Shown here: in pieces, positions 1-12,158 of the stretch
Layout of the letters: every line of letters begins with the position of its first letter
How positions within the stretch are numbered: position 1 is the first letter of the stretch
NCBI GenBank assembly: GCA_036897095.1
Contig: JAYMSP010000021.1
Span: 1 to 64,000 of the forward strand
From: Plantago elongata
Taxonomy: Eukaryota > Streptophyta > Magnoliopsida > Lamiales > Plantaginaceae
Direction: 5' to 3'
DNA length: 64,000 nucleotides
Notes under the pieces: generated by a model
Database searches by the model: none
What the model was told of the DNA's origin: nothing
What the model saw: the letters and a program-made list of their open reading frames with translations, nothing else
Program-made: the position numbers and the translations under genes

Positions 1-141
1 TGCATAATCACTAACTTGAATGGAGGCTATAATAATGTTAACGCGGTATATTAAACTGCATATAAATATTATAACTATAAATAGATTATGACTCCTTAAT
101 GTTAGTAATTAAAAATATTATTCAATTATAATTTCTTATTT

Positions 142-196
<55 letters not shown>

Positions 197-3100
197 TTGA
201 TGAATAAGAAGAGATAGTAAAAATGGTTCTTTCATCCAATGTGATAATTTGTTCTGTTCCGCCCCTCTATGTATTGATGTGGACGAACTACAACTTCCAT
301 TTCTCCAATTCATAGCGTTATGAATTCTTTATTCGAATTCGTCTTCTTCTTCAGTTCTTCTGCAAACATGAAAAGGTTTCTTCTCGATTTCTAACATTAC
401 TCTAACTTCATTTCTTGAGAACATAAATTACAACCTTGTACACCTAACACTTCATAGCTCAAGTGGCCTAAATGAACATACTATTTGTTTGCTCGAAGAA
501 AATGACACTATTATGAAAATATATAACTAGTTTTCATACAATATATAGCTTATCGAGCTTATTTTATATATTACTACAAGAAACTTATTACAGACATTAA
601 TATAACTATCCGCTTAATCAACAAATTTACAAAATACTTTTGTTCCAATTAGATTCAAATTAAATCGCAATCTATCTATAAATATTAGCAATATATTATA
701 TTAGTTAGTTTATTTTGCCAAACATAACTAGCTAACATATTATATGACTGACACGAACATTTCAAGTTGCTCACTCAATTCGTGTTTCTCACGTTCAAAT
801 GAAAAATGAGCAAGAAATAAACCGGTCTTCCGGCCCACTAGAAGGGCGCAGGATCAGCCGGCGAATCACATAAACAAGATTATGTCTCCACCAAATAGAA
901 TTCTTATTATTGTCATTAGTATTTGTTTTGTTGTCAATACATATACTACACACTTATTCAATTCTAAAAGTTAGCGTAGTGGTGGTCAATACATATACTA
1001 CACACTAACATTGTAGCACAAGTGTCTCCCATTAAACACAGTGTCCGAAAGCAGTGCATTATATATCATTTTATTTTTCAAATTTTATAATGTGTATTGT
1101 AATAAAAAAGCATGTTGTGAATGTCATGATGTTTTGGTTCTGCGTGGTCGAGCCGCCGCGCATCCATGGTCCACTCTCACAGGAAATTACAAGGAAAAAG
1201 ATGGTCTTACAATTTCCTACTATCATTCTTTATTTTTCTTTTAATTTCTCTTTTAACAGCAACAATAACAATAAACATTCATTTTGCTTAGTTAATTGCG
1301 GATTTTAATGATATTCGATCTTACGTTGCCCTTATAGTTACTATCAAACTGGTAAATTAATGGTGAGTCGGTAACTACTTCTAAAAGTTCATGTGAAAAA
1401 AAGTGATCACATTAAACCTAAAATGTAAAAATTAATATTGTATATTATGTACGGATGATAGCCTCCTTTAAATTTCTAGAAGAATGATCATTCACATATG
1501 TTATTGCCTAATGGTTGAAAGAGATGGACTCGTAGGCTACTTCTAGGGATGCAATACGCCTATTAAATGTATTTAACTCCATACACATGTAAAAGCGTAG
1601 CTCGTAGTAATATATACATCTTTCTAAGGATAAAGAAACAAAACTCAATTTCTTTAACTTATAACGGACGGTAAATCTGTTAGAATCCTCTGAACATTGA
1701 AGTTAGAAATATTATAATGTACGGTCTGATCATCAAGATTAGTGTTTGCTTAACCGGAGTTCCACATGATACATTAGAAAATAAAATATGTGAAATTGAA
1801 AATTTAGAGTGGAGGTGGCGTATACCGCACTACCTATTTGGGTCACTAGTGTGTGCAAAATTTGAATGAATTGGGGAGAAAATTTGAGAAGGAAAAGGGT
1901 CACGGTTTTGCCGTGAGACACCCACCAAATTTCACGAGCTATACACAAGAACATGGAGTACCACCTGTCGGCTTCTAAGTACGTACACATCTGAATTGTA
2001 CTTGCCACAGGAGCAGCAATAACAGGCCAGGTCCTTTCAACACATTTTATTCGAAACATAGTATATAAATATAAATATCTCATAACTGACAAATTAAAAC
2101 TAGCTTTAATATTCTTAGAATTAAACTAAATTTATAGAGTGACGTACTAATTATAATACATTACCCTGGTTGCTAATGGTGCATGAGAATCATATTCTTA
2201 TGGCTGCAAATCCCACACAAAAGGATATGAAATCTATTTGTTTATTGTGATTTGTGGATCACACCACTCCATTACTAATATTCCCAACATAATTAACTTC
2301 TTCTATTAGCTTAACGCAACTATAAGGATGCTAGCTAACTTCTGATTAGTACTATTTAAGTTTTAAAACTAACTTCCCTAGCTAAGCTTATACGTGCTCC
2401 TTAACTGTATATCCAATTATCCTGACTTGTAAATTGATTAGTTTTTATGAAATATTTTGGCATTAGTAACATATACTAGCAGTAGAAATTAGAATAAGGT
2501 GAAAGATTGTATAATAATAGTTTCAATTGCAGCACGAGTTAATTAAATGATATATTTACCGTGGAGAAAGTTTCACTGTAGTAATTTACCATTGTAAAGA
2601 TAATGCCCCTTGATCACGACAAATTGTACAAGGCTCTGTGAAAATGATAGTTGATGTCATAAATCTAAATGCGTTTATTTGCCCAAGAACATTTCTCAAT
2701 GGATGATGTGGGAACCAATATTATCCTTAAGGTTATCATTGCAGATTGTAAATTCTCCTAAATTCAAAAAAAAGCCCCATCAATATTCACTTCAACATGC
2801 TCATCCCTAAAACACATAGGTGTTGCTCAACGGGTTTTCCAAAAGCCTTACTAGAGAAGGAGCTCTATAAAACCATGAAATACATAGAAATTGAGTATCA
2901 AATTAGCTTCCGTAGAATTCATCAACTGGACATGGTCACATGGATGCAGACACAATGGGCTCAATTTTACTATGTTTTCTAAATACCAAGTTACCTAACC
3001 CCAACTCTTCCAATTTAGGGATAGTAATATCGAAATACTATCCATTTTCACCTTCTAATTAATTTCATTCTTCAACTGCATGACTCCTCAAAAACATTGC

Positions 3101-3230
3101 TTGAAGCTTGATATAACATGGTATCACACCTAATTAAGTGGCTTACATCCTTAATCTTCCATAAAAATCGAATGGGAAACATCTAAAAAGTTTACTAAGT
3201 CCTTTTAAGTTTTAACTCTATATCAATTAT
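1..3230. other. Intergenic, no gene recognised
   Basis: AT-rich sequence. Open frames here are short and resemble no family I recognise. It holds an (AT)n microsatellite at 145-192 and a 22-base direct repeat (TACATATACTACACACT core) near 934-955 and 987-1008. A short GC-richer patch near 1140-1180 has no coding support. Confidence 0.6.
145..192. repeat. (AT)n microsatellite
   Basis: About 24 uninterrupted AT dinucleotides, likely length-variable between individuals. Confidence 0.95.
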
Positions 3231-3240
3231 GAAAGGTCAA

Positions 3241-3335
3241 GAACATGACAACGGAGCGTACCTCAATTAGTAAAATAATTTAACTCTAACTAATATGACA
3301 TGTTCGAGTGATTATTTAACCCTTTAAAAAAAAAG
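3241..3335 (+). mobile_element. tRNA-derived SINE with target-site duplication
   Basis: A 95-base insert is flanked by a perfect 10-base direct repeat, GAAAGGTCAA, at 3231-3240 and 3336-3345. Inside are an A-box-like stretch (TACCTCAATTAGT), a B-box-like stretch (TGTTCGAGTGA) and a 3' oligo-A run. That is the layout of a short plant SINE with a tRNA-like Pol III promoter. The segment from CTCTAACTAAT to the A-run resembles the element at 43411-43492, so both seem to belong to one family. Confidence 0.75.
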
Positions 3336-3606
3336 GAAAGGTCAATAAGTACAAACAATTAGATGAACGAAAGTTGTATTCTCATCAGTGAATTTACAAA
3401 TTTCTGGAAAACTCACCCAGAAATTATTTCAGAAAAAAACAAAACGTACCGACTGTTAAATCATCATCGGTAAACCAGTACTCACAATACTAATTCTCTC
3501 CCTGTTTTTTCCTTTTCCTAATCATTCATTCATAACAGGACAAAATTGATACCTCTCAATTCTCAAATGCTCAAAACTGAAAATCGAAAAATCAACCAAA
3601 CTCCAA

Positions 3607-3930
3607 TCACACTTTGCAAACGCACTCAACTGGCTTGGACGAAGGTACAGGAACAGCCAGGTGAGTGGGATTATCTTCTCCGGCCATAATCACTACTATC
3701 TTCGGCGAGCAATCGGCAGCAGCTGAGGCGGCATAAGTCTGCACCGGCTTCTCTTCTTCGTCGGAACTAGTGCGCTTTCGGAATGAACAAGCGAGGAGAA
3801 TTAAGGCAGAAGCGATTAGGATTAGCATTACTGCTAGTCCGCCGAATAGGTATGGTAATGGTGAATTGAGTCTCCAGAATTGTGGTGCGGAAGGAGAAGG
3901 GGTGGTGTATGTTGCAGGTGTAGGCCTCAT
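3607..3930 (-). CDS. GDU: GLUTAMINE DUMPER-like membrane protein
   Basis: This 107-residue protein belongs to the plant GLUTAMINE DUMPER (GDU) family, small single-pass membrane proteins that regulate amino-acid export and act with LOG2-type ubiquitin ligases. Visible features are a short Pro/Thr-rich N-terminus, one hydrophobic membrane segment at about residues 26-49 followed by a basic stop-transfer (RKR), an acidic linker, and the family's VIMAG motif at residues 80-84. I chose the MRPTP start because family members begin this way and the in-frame extension upstream is low-complexity His/Thr-rich sequence. A TATA-like box lies about 120 bases upstream. No intron, as usual for GDU genes. 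A second GDU gene of identical length lies at 11745-12068. Which GDU paralogue each matches cannot be settled here. Confidence 0.92.
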   Translation of the reverse strand: MRPTPATYTTPSPSAPQFWRLNSPLPYLFGGLAVMLILIASALILLACSFRKRTSSDEEEKPVQTYAASAAADCSPKIVVIMAGEDNPTHLAVPVPSSKPVECVCKV

Positions 3931-4047
3931 TTTGTTTGTTGATTTTTTTAAAGTTTTGGATGTGATCTGATGATGATGATGATGCTCTGTGTGGGTTTTG
4001 GTTTGTGTGAATGTTGTTGTGAAATTTGGGAATGACGATGATGGCCA

Positions 4048-4054
4048 ATTTATA
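4048..4054 (-). promoter_or_regulatory. TATA box of the first GDU gene
   Basis: TATAAAT on the minus strand, 118-124 bases upstream of the chosen ATG, a reasonable distance for a plant core promoter with a short 5'UTR. An ACTGT/GTAT-rich simple-sequence stretch (4080-4140) lies just upstream of it. Confidence 0.5.
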
Positions 4055-4140
4055 GAGAACAAACTAGTGGAACCGTGACTGTAAATACTGTACTGTACTG
4101 TACTGTGTATGTGTATGTGTATGTAATGTATGTGTGTGAG

Positions 4141-7100
4141 GAAAATGAATGTGTAAATTAAATAAAGGGATTCATATCACATTACAATATTATCAGAGTG
4201 GTGTGGTGTGTTTGGTTGGGTGCTTATAGGAAAGGGTGTCGTCATTATTACTTCAATGGAATTTTCTAATCAATTCACTCAAAGCTTCCGGGTTATACAT
4301 CCCCATTCTCGCCCACTGGTTGAAAACATATTGGGTTTCTCCGGGATACCCTCTAATCACAAACGAATATAAAATTAACATGAAGCGACAAACAAATACA
4401 ACACGTTTTGTAAGAAAGAATACATCAAAAAAACTTAACATAACATGAACCATTCTCGCCCCAATCCACCCAACTACTCTACAGATATATGGATGATATC
4501 TTGCAATTAGTTTGAATGTTTACAATGAAGATAATAAATTGATCAAATTATATTATGAAAGTCCCACAAATTTACACCAAATAGAAATGTTCAACTTTTA
4601 ATAAAATTTTAATGAAGTAGGCCAAGTTGCCTCACATAAGTACATTTACAATGAGTTCGTGACACCTCAAAATATAGCATAGTTAATTAAACATAATACT
4701 CAATACCACATGAGTTTAAGCATGAGAAATACCCTATAGAATGGATTATATATGTACTTGGCACGGTTCAATTGTATATTCCCTATCCACCCCTTTCCTT
4801 CATTTCATTACAGGCTTACAGCATGAATATTCTTTAATCGAAATAAATAATAAAATAATAAACATGGAAAAAAGGAGATAAATTATGCGTAAAAGTTAGC
4901 GGCAAACAATGAATAGTCCTATGTGGCTTCTGGTTAATTTCAGTAAAGTTTCTAAAAGAGACAGTGTTATAGACAAGCATTGTTGCTTAACTCCGACGTA
5001 ATTGCCATTTGATGTCTAAAGTTGTTTAATTTGGAATTTTCTCCATTATAACTATTTTTACAGCGATAACAACAGTTCCATTCGATAATTAGTAAGAAGA
5101 TAGTTTATGATTTTATCTTAAAAAGGTAATACCGTATGTTACTATTAAACCAATGAATGTGACGTCCACTGATGAACTTCATTATTTGCTAGCTAGTCAT
5201 TTTTAAGTTTCCACACTCGAAATTTCTTATAGGCTTCTTAATTTTCTTTCTTTCTTTACAATGTGTCATTACCACTAGTTGTGTTCTTCTAACATGGACA
5301 ATGTTACATCACTTACCATTATTATAATTTGATCTATGATAAATTATTTTTTATTATACCAATAGTTTTGATCGATATTCTTATATCATTTCATTATAAG
5401 TATGAGTACTACCATTCATATTTCCTTCTCACATTAGTATAAAGTTTACAGTTATAGTTCTTATACGAGATTCACGTTACATAATTATTGGGAAGTATGT
5501 CGATACTCAATGGGAACATTTTAAGTGTTTCATAAATTCGACGGTGTTTGATGGAATACCATGTATGGATAATATCATGTAGAAGTCCTATAAAAGGGTG
5601 TTGTTATTAAATGATTGGAATAAACTAGGGACATGTGAGAAATGAAATGACAATTATATGCGATACCTCACCTATTTCATGAAAGAATAATTATCAGGAT
5701 AACCCTTCATTTCAACCATGATCGATTGTGTATTTGATGGGAAATATGGGCACTACTACAGTCTCCAGCTCGCTTTACGCCTTACCTCTTGTGTCCATAT
5801 GTTAGCTATAGCTTCAAGTTATATGGCACACTAAAACATGGCAAACAATTTCAGATTATTGAGCACGACAAGTTTATGAAGAAAATTACCATCTTGGTGC
5901 TAATTATTTCTAGAGTTGTTTCACGGGCTATATTTGATCACTGAATATCTTTCAATTACATTTAATTTAATGTAGTCGTAATCTCATTAACGTAAGTAGG
6001 GCGCCCACACAGTCGGACAGCCCCAATCCGAACTTAATTCGATTCTTTGGCAAGTTAAGGTAGGTATGTGTGGATAATGAGGAAATATTCCGAAAACATA
6101 CGAAACATCTGCAAGCCAAACTATTCCCCGCGTATAAGGAAAACAGAAGGAAATATTATTTGTAATTACACCTCATCACCTAGTTCAACAACCCCATTCT
6201 TAAACGACCACATTGTCAACATGGTAAGAAATTGTGATTGGAAAAGGTTTTAGTAGGAGACTGAAGTCAATTACAATCAACTTATGATAACCCATCCATC
6301 CTTGTTTTAATTCTCTCTTAAAGCTAGAGTTGTGGAGGATTAGAATTCCACTAATTAAAGAAGTTGATGGGAAATTGCACCTTCTTTAAGACTAATTTGC
6401 TAACAACACATAAACCTTTTTACTTACTACTCATTACTCTGTTTTTCAACTTAATCCCATTTGAATTTAATCATTCTTACCACTTCGTGACCAGATATAA
6501 CATGTCCGAGACGCCACACTTTCAATCAATCCATATCCATTTTTGACCCCTTTGTCAAGTTTCAGTTCTTACTAATCTCCGATTAATTTTTAATTAGGAA
6601 ATAATTACCTAATTAACAACTTCTAATCATCTAACAGACGTGCTCATCTTAATTTCTTATCCTTCTCACTAGTGCTATTTCATCACATTGCGGTTGGTTA
6701 TCTTTCACAATTAGCTTTCTATAAGTTGGAAAAATACAATTACAGTGATTATCATTATTTATCTTTATGTTTTTAATCCTTTTCTTGTTTTGTATCAAGA
6801 CTATTCCCTCCTTCCGTCAGTTTCTAGAAAATTATTTTTGGCTCCTTTGTCCGAAATGAATAGTTAATATTTCATCCGTTTCGTATTAAAATATTAATAT
6901 AAAAAATTTATTTATTGATGATGAAATCAAGTTTAATAAACATATTCGTAAGTTGCTCGGCTAGTTAAAAGTGAATTGTACCACTATTAAATTTCACGTC
7001 ATCCCACTAACCGGTCATATTAGGTAGCACACAAATTACTTGATCCGTCACTAATTGGCTTAATTGTGCTGAGAACTATACATACACTGTGATGAAAATC

Positions 7101-7774
7101 ATGTCATGTCAATAATTGGATCGGCAAATAAACATGGTGAAGGCCCGCAACATATGCTATGCTTTAATCTTTGGCCCATAGGAAGGAAATTAGCTAGCTA
7201 AGTTTCTAATATCCGAATGATTATCGAAAGAAAATATGACGTTGCTCCAAATCACATAAAACTTTCCTAGTGGTGTGACATCATTTTCGACTTTTGTCTT
7301 TATTTATCAAATATGGAGTGAAAAGATGACTCAAGTGGATTATGAGCTTCAAGAACTACTCGTTCATGGTGGATCTTCACACTGATTAGCTACAGAATAA
7401 TTCTCTCTTTACCTGTTTACAAATAGTACAAGTATATTAAGATATTATGTATGTACTCTAACTTAGTGCACTACTTGTTTATGTCATATATACTTGCTAT
7501 GGATAAGAAGCAAATCAAAGTGCTAGATCATCAGCTCATTGGAATATTGGATATATATACATGTTATCTCAACTTAATTAGCTAACATCTGTGTTTCATA
7601 TCATATGTAGCATGAATTGAAATTTAGATTTTGAAATGTAATTTGAATTCTTGAAAAAAGTATACGTGTAACGATATATAAGATGTATTTTTGAAAATAA
7701 ATGAAGAAAGAACTAATCTGTGGAACCCGTTTAAAATATCAATTTCTATATTCATTTTTATGAGCTTAAAGATC
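4141..7774. other. Intergenic, no gene recognised
   Basis: AT-rich DNA without a convincing coding region. A lone CTCCTTCCGTC-type Stowaway end near 6806-6830, followed by a second weak CATCCGTTTCGT near 6873, suggests decayed MITE remnants. Nothing else is supported. Confidence 0.5.
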
Positions 7775-7777
7775 TAA

Positions 7778-8019
7778 GGGGCTGATTGACATGCGACTTA
7801 AATGCCCCGATTTAATGTCTGAATAGTGATCAGAATTGTAGTGGGATTGTTAAAATTGTGTTTGATATAGAATTGTAATTGGATAGGGTATTATAGGTTT
7901 GTTATATAGGTAGAGAAAAATGTTGCTACTGTAGAGTCATTTTGATCTTCGACATTAAAATGACATAACAAACACAAAATCTTCAAGTATCATTCGAATG
8001 ATCCTACTCCAATCAGCCC
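7778..8019. mobile_element. Tourist/Harbinger-like MITE, 242 bases
   Basis: The ends are inverted repeats GGGGCTGATTG and CAATCAGCCC, flanked by the trinucleotide TAA on both sides (7775-7777 and 8020-8022). A three-base TWA duplication with GGGGCTG-type ends is the signature of non-autonomous PIF/Harbinger (Tourist) elements. It encodes nothing. The region at 31593-31840 appears to be a diverged relative. Confidence 0.75.
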
Positions 8020-8022
8020 TAA

Positions 8023-10110
8023 ATATTTCTACATATTTCTACATTTATAAATTATTTTGTTCACTGGAATGTGCAAAAGTCGTATAATATTAGTACTACT
8101 GAGAACATATGGATAACTATTGGCAAACGATCTGCTGCTTCACAAAGAACTAGTAAACTAGCCAATGCTTTAAAAAAAACATGTACACGCACTTATGCTA
8201 GTATTTATGCTTAATTAATTAAGTCTATGGTACTTTTCGGCACAATTAATTGGATTGAAATTATAAGTTGGGGGCTAATCCGGGATTTAAAACAAATCAT
8301 TACATGAAACAACAATTATCCATTATTAACGAGTACGTACAACCAACTAAAATTAAAGACACCATGGAATTTATACTACAGAGTGTCATACTCAACTCAA
8401 TGCGAAAATGGATGCGACTCAACTGAGTTCCTTGTCGAGCTAGTGAATTGAACTCGAATGAGTCTCATATTGAGCCTCTGAGTTATGTGGAACCATTAGT
8501 CAAATTCATACTTTTGAGATTGATCAATCAACAAAATTCCTTGATCCTCATGTAAACACGACTATGGAATTGAACGAATAATATTTGACGTGAAGTAGAC
8601 AACCACAACAACCTGAGTAATGAAGAGGAACTTGTGCAAGAAATAACAAATAAATTTTGGTCGAGTGTGAAATTGAACACCCAAGTTGAAGTCGTCATCG
8701 TATGAAAGAGAGAACATATTTTTCAATCCTTATCGAGCAGACTCTAAAACTTACTAGAATGTTTAGTTGTCTTCGATTAGATCCGAAACATATTTTATCA
8801 CCAGCTATCATTTTCCAGCCATTTAACAATTAACAATGTCTATACTCTGTTTAGAATCTCCTTTTTTGTCAATTCTCATCTCATTGACAAAAACGTCATT
8901 TTGGCCACTTCTAATCATTGGATATAACGAAAATTCGTTTTCCTCCACCACATTTTTTCAAACACAGTAGTATTGTACAATATGGATTTCAAGTTTTCAA
9001 CTAACCCCCCAAACTTTTATTCCATATATCAAAGAACATCTGCAGGCTCCTTTGGTTGGAGAAAATGGAAATACAAGATGGAAATTTAATTTTCTCCGTG
9101 CATTGTTGCGAACAACATATAAACAACTTATTAGTGGAATGATAACTCTATTATATAATCATTTTTAGCAATTAATGAAGTTTAGTTATTTAAAAAAAAT
9201 ATGTATAACCAACCTCCCCACGTATCTACTATTGCAATGTACGATGTGCTTCAAAAACCTTCAATTATATGCTTTGCCTAAAATCGACGCTTTCAAATGA
9301 GTATGTCGCCCCTGTAAAATCATAGAAGCCGAACACACAAAACTTAGTTTGCCTAAGAAAGCAATAGTAGCTCGCACATTCTCTCAACCTTAACTCTGCA
9401 TGCCAGAAGGGCCCCATGGAGGTGTACTCTTTTTACGACCCTCTCCGTATATATTTATACTACAAACATAGAAATATATGCTAGCAGAACCTAGCGGAAT
9501 TGCCCACAACTCTGTTACGTGAAATTCCCAATATCATCAACTGACACCACTATCTAAATATCACACCAATCTTCTATCATTTACATCGATCCATTCCATA
9601 TAGTTGTCGTATCGCTCACTACCCATTAATTAAGAGAAGTCATGGTCTCAAAATCCACCTATTTTACGTCTTTAACCATACAACACCATTGACATCGTAT
9701 TTTGCACAATCCCCTTCAAATTTTGAAGATGGTTAAAGTGAAAATTACACCAAACATGTTACAGGTAAGATACAAACTTTTTCGACATCACACAATCCAG
9801 ACAAAAATCAAATCCAACCAAACGACATATGCTTTTCAGAAAAGAAAAGAAAAACTTACTTCAGTCGAATATCATGATTATCATTCGCGTCCAATTTTAA
9901 ACATAGTGCATTATTATATTTTTAAACCTTATTGAATGCAACCATAAGTACCAAAACATCTCAAACCAGTAACAAAAATAAATATATTTTAAAGTTGAGA
10001 TTTTGCTCCGTCGAAAATATAAAGAAATGAAAAGCAGAGAATACCAGTTACCAATACAGGCCGGTGAAAACTGAAAAGAGTGAGATTTCCAAATTAGGAA
10101 ACAATAATAT
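8023..10110. other. Intergenic, no gene recognised
   Basis: AT-rich sequence. Around 8390-8480 there are repeated ACTCAACT/CTCGA/GAGTC motifs resembling the internal repeats of decayed hAT-type elements. No coding region or RNA gene could be supported. Confidence 0.45.
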
Positions 10111-10118
10111 TATAAATA
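10111..10118 (+). promoter_or_regulatory. TATA box of the H3-like ORF
   Basis: TATAAATA, 80 bases before the ATG at 10198. The interval contains AACCCTAAATCG, a sequence type common in plant 5'UTRs. This suggests the short H3-like ORF has its own promoter. Confidence 0.5.
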
Positions 10119-10197
10119 AATAATGAGAAATTATAATTGGGGATCCTGCACTGAAGAACCCTAAATCGAACAAACAAAATTGCAATTCCAATCGATC

Positions 10198-10431
10198 ATG
10201 GTACGAACGAAGGGCAGACCACGCAGGTTCATAAGAATTCAACCAAGCACGCCTGAAATTCACGATCTCCGTGTCCAGTACAGGAAGAAGGTGGCCCACC
10301 GCTTCCGCCCTAGCGCCGCCGCTCTCCGCCTGATCCGGCCACCTGGTGGATTCGGAATCCGCCGTGATTACCCGATCAGGATAAGCCGTCATGATATCCA
10401 ACTTGCGATCAGGATTAGGGGCCATGAGTGA
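10198..10431 (+). CDS. Core-less histone H3-like protein, 77 aa
   Basis: The 77-residue product begins VRTKG after the Met, close to the histone H3 start ARTKQ, and keeps the H3 alpha-N block as KKVAHRFRPSAAALRLIR (H3 has KKPHRFRPGTVALREIR). Its end, SRHDIQLAIRIRGHE, matches H3's PKDIQLARRIRGE. Between these blocks only about 16 residues stand where H3 has about 60, so alpha-1, loop 1 and alpha-2 are missing. Without alpha-2 a normal H3-H4 histone fold cannot form. The coding part is GC-richer than its AT-rich surroundings, as usual for plant H3 genes. A TATA box and a plausible 5'UTR precede it, and no splice sites hide a missing core. It is either a decaying H3 copy whose frame happens to stay open or a small H3-tail-bearing protein; function is unknown. 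H3 kinship is well supported, expression is not. Confidence 0.7.
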   Translation: MVRTKGRPRRFIRIQPSTPEIHDLRVQYRKKVAHRFRPSAAALRLIRPPGGFGIRRDYPIRISRHDIQLAIRIRGHE

Positions 10432-11744
10432 GTAATTAATTCAATTAAGCACTTGGTTAATCGTTCTGTTTAAACGGTAATAATTGAAATAATGATGAAT
10501 TGATGATCGAGTTTAATTACTTTCTTGTACCTGGATCGAATAAGCGATCAGTTGTTGACTTTTGTTCTTGTCTTTTAATCGGAAATGTTGGATTGGGACG
10601 TGTTATGTTTTTCATGTTAAATTTGTCGCCAACGTTTTACGTGCCTAGTTTAATTATTAGGGAACGATTTGATGGGGTCAATTTTACCATTAACGTATCG
10701 CGATTTCAGAAATGAATTCTTGATACAACGATTTAGGTTTGTTTCTTAATTTTCGGTTCTTTCTAGTTTGGTTTCTTAAACTCAATGATTCAAATAGTAG
10801 ATCTGCACATTTAGATTGTTGAACATGAATCATTAAACGATATATATGATAATGAATTTAATACATGTCGATCTATAATTGTTGTAAATCATACATTCAA
10901 AATGTATTGTATTTATCGATACAATTATTTAAAAAATTTCGAGATAATTTTATAATTATCTCAACACATGTATTAAGAAATAAAATTAACCATTATAAAC
11001 TTTATAATAAACAAATGATACAATTAAGATTTAAGCCTATAGATTTTAGATCATGGAGTCATTCCCTAACCAAAACCAAACCTCCAATTCCTCACAAATA
11101 TTAGTATCAATCATAGTTTCTTAATTTAAGGTTCCTTGAAATTTTATTTATTCAATAAACAATAAATGAATTAATACTATAGCATTACATTTAAAATGTT
11201 ATAAAGGAATAAATTGTACTATATAGATATTGCAACAAATTAAATACTAACTAAATACTTACAAGTTACGATAAAATGATACATTTTTAATGTATCATAT
11301 ATATCGGTACATATTTATAAGTATCTCGGAGCTAAATTTATACTTATTGCAATACTATTCGATGAAAAACGGAAAGAACTCTTATAAATCTCACAATAAA
11401 TAAAAGATACAATTACACAATACTAATTTAAACCTAAAATCTTCGGATCATGGAGTCATACCATAAGTCCCTAACCAAATAAGCTATATTTAACAAATTC
11501 TAAGTGCTTGTTTGATATAGTGCTTGAACGACCAACCCTCCTCAAATTGAATTTTTTGTACATAAAAATTCAATTTTAGTTGGGACAAATACACTCAAAT
11601 TCTATCTCAAACCGTCCTGAGAGTACAAAACACAAATCTTTTCCAAATTTCCTCCCCACAAAAGTTAGCAACAATAACAGATTCACAATGCACAATGCTG
11701 AAGAAACCAAATCCACTAGCTAAATTTTATCTGTACAAAATATC
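10432..11744. other. Intergenic, no gene recognised
   Basis: Very AT-rich. Near-repeated phrases such as ATGTAT(TG)TAT...CGATACA and 'ATCATGGAGTCAT..CCTAACCAAA' occur at about 10890-11080 and 11290-11480, suggesting an old local duplication of roughly 200 bases. No gene. Confidence 0.45.
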
Positions 11745-12068
11745 TCAAACTGGCATACTGTGTCGTGTCGTGGCTAGAGGTGTCGCTATGTAGGTCGGGT
11801 TTGTATCTCCAGCCATGATCACAACTCTAGGCTCCATTTCAGGCTGTAAATCGTGCTTCCCAAATTGCGATTTATCTTCATTTGAGGAATGGCCTGGAAT
11901 TTTCCTGTAAGAGCATGCCAATATAAGCAATGCCAGTGCAATTACTCCTAAGACCAAAGCAAGGCATCCAAACAAGTAGGGAATGGTCGAATTGCCTCCT
12001 GCCGGGCTGCCTGCTACCGCCGCAGAGTCTGTGGTGGTGTTGGTGGGATGTTGGAGCTTTGGCCTCAT
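11745..12068 (-). CDS. GDU: GLUTAMINE DUMPER-like membrane protein
   Basis: This is a second GDU family member, also exactly 107 residues. It starts MRPKLQ, has one hydrophobic membrane helix at about residues 30-53 ending in a CSYRK stop-transfer, and carries VVIMAG (residues 82-87) followed by DTNPTYIATP, the family's conserved C-terminal block. The linker is Ser/Asn/Asp-rich. GDU proteins alter amino-acid export at the plasma membrane; that role is from the family, not from this sequence. TATATAAC-like and TTTAAATA-like sequences lie about 80-110 bases upstream. It is on the same strand as the GDU gene 8 kb away. The two differ outside the membrane and VIMAG regions, so they are not a recent tandem duplicate. 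Confidence 0.93.
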   Translation of the reverse strand: MRPKLQHPTNTTTDSAAVAGSPAGGNSTIPYLFGCLALVLGVIALALLILACSYRKIPGHSSNEDKSQFGKHDLQPEMEPRVVIMAGDTNPTYIATPLATTRHSMPV

Positions 12069-12158
12069 CCCTCTCAAAACTGTGCTCTCTGTTGTGTTCC
12101 TGTTTTGGCTTTTAAGGTTATATTGAGCTAGTGATGAGTGTGTATGCGTTATATACAT

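Noticed and set aside
1739-2092. 117-codon minus-strand open frame
   Set aside because: No recognisable family, low-complexity hydrophobic tail, no splice partners; probably chance in AT-rich DNA.
9412-9470. Possible miRNA precursor around CAGAAGGGCCCCATGG
   Set aside because: No match to a conserved miRNA that I recall, and no convincing hairpin arm nearby.
10048-10425. 125-codon minus-strand frame over the H3-like ORF
   Set aside because: It is the antisense of the GC-rich H3-like coding region, has no domain of its own, and the plus-strand frame has clear H3 similarity.
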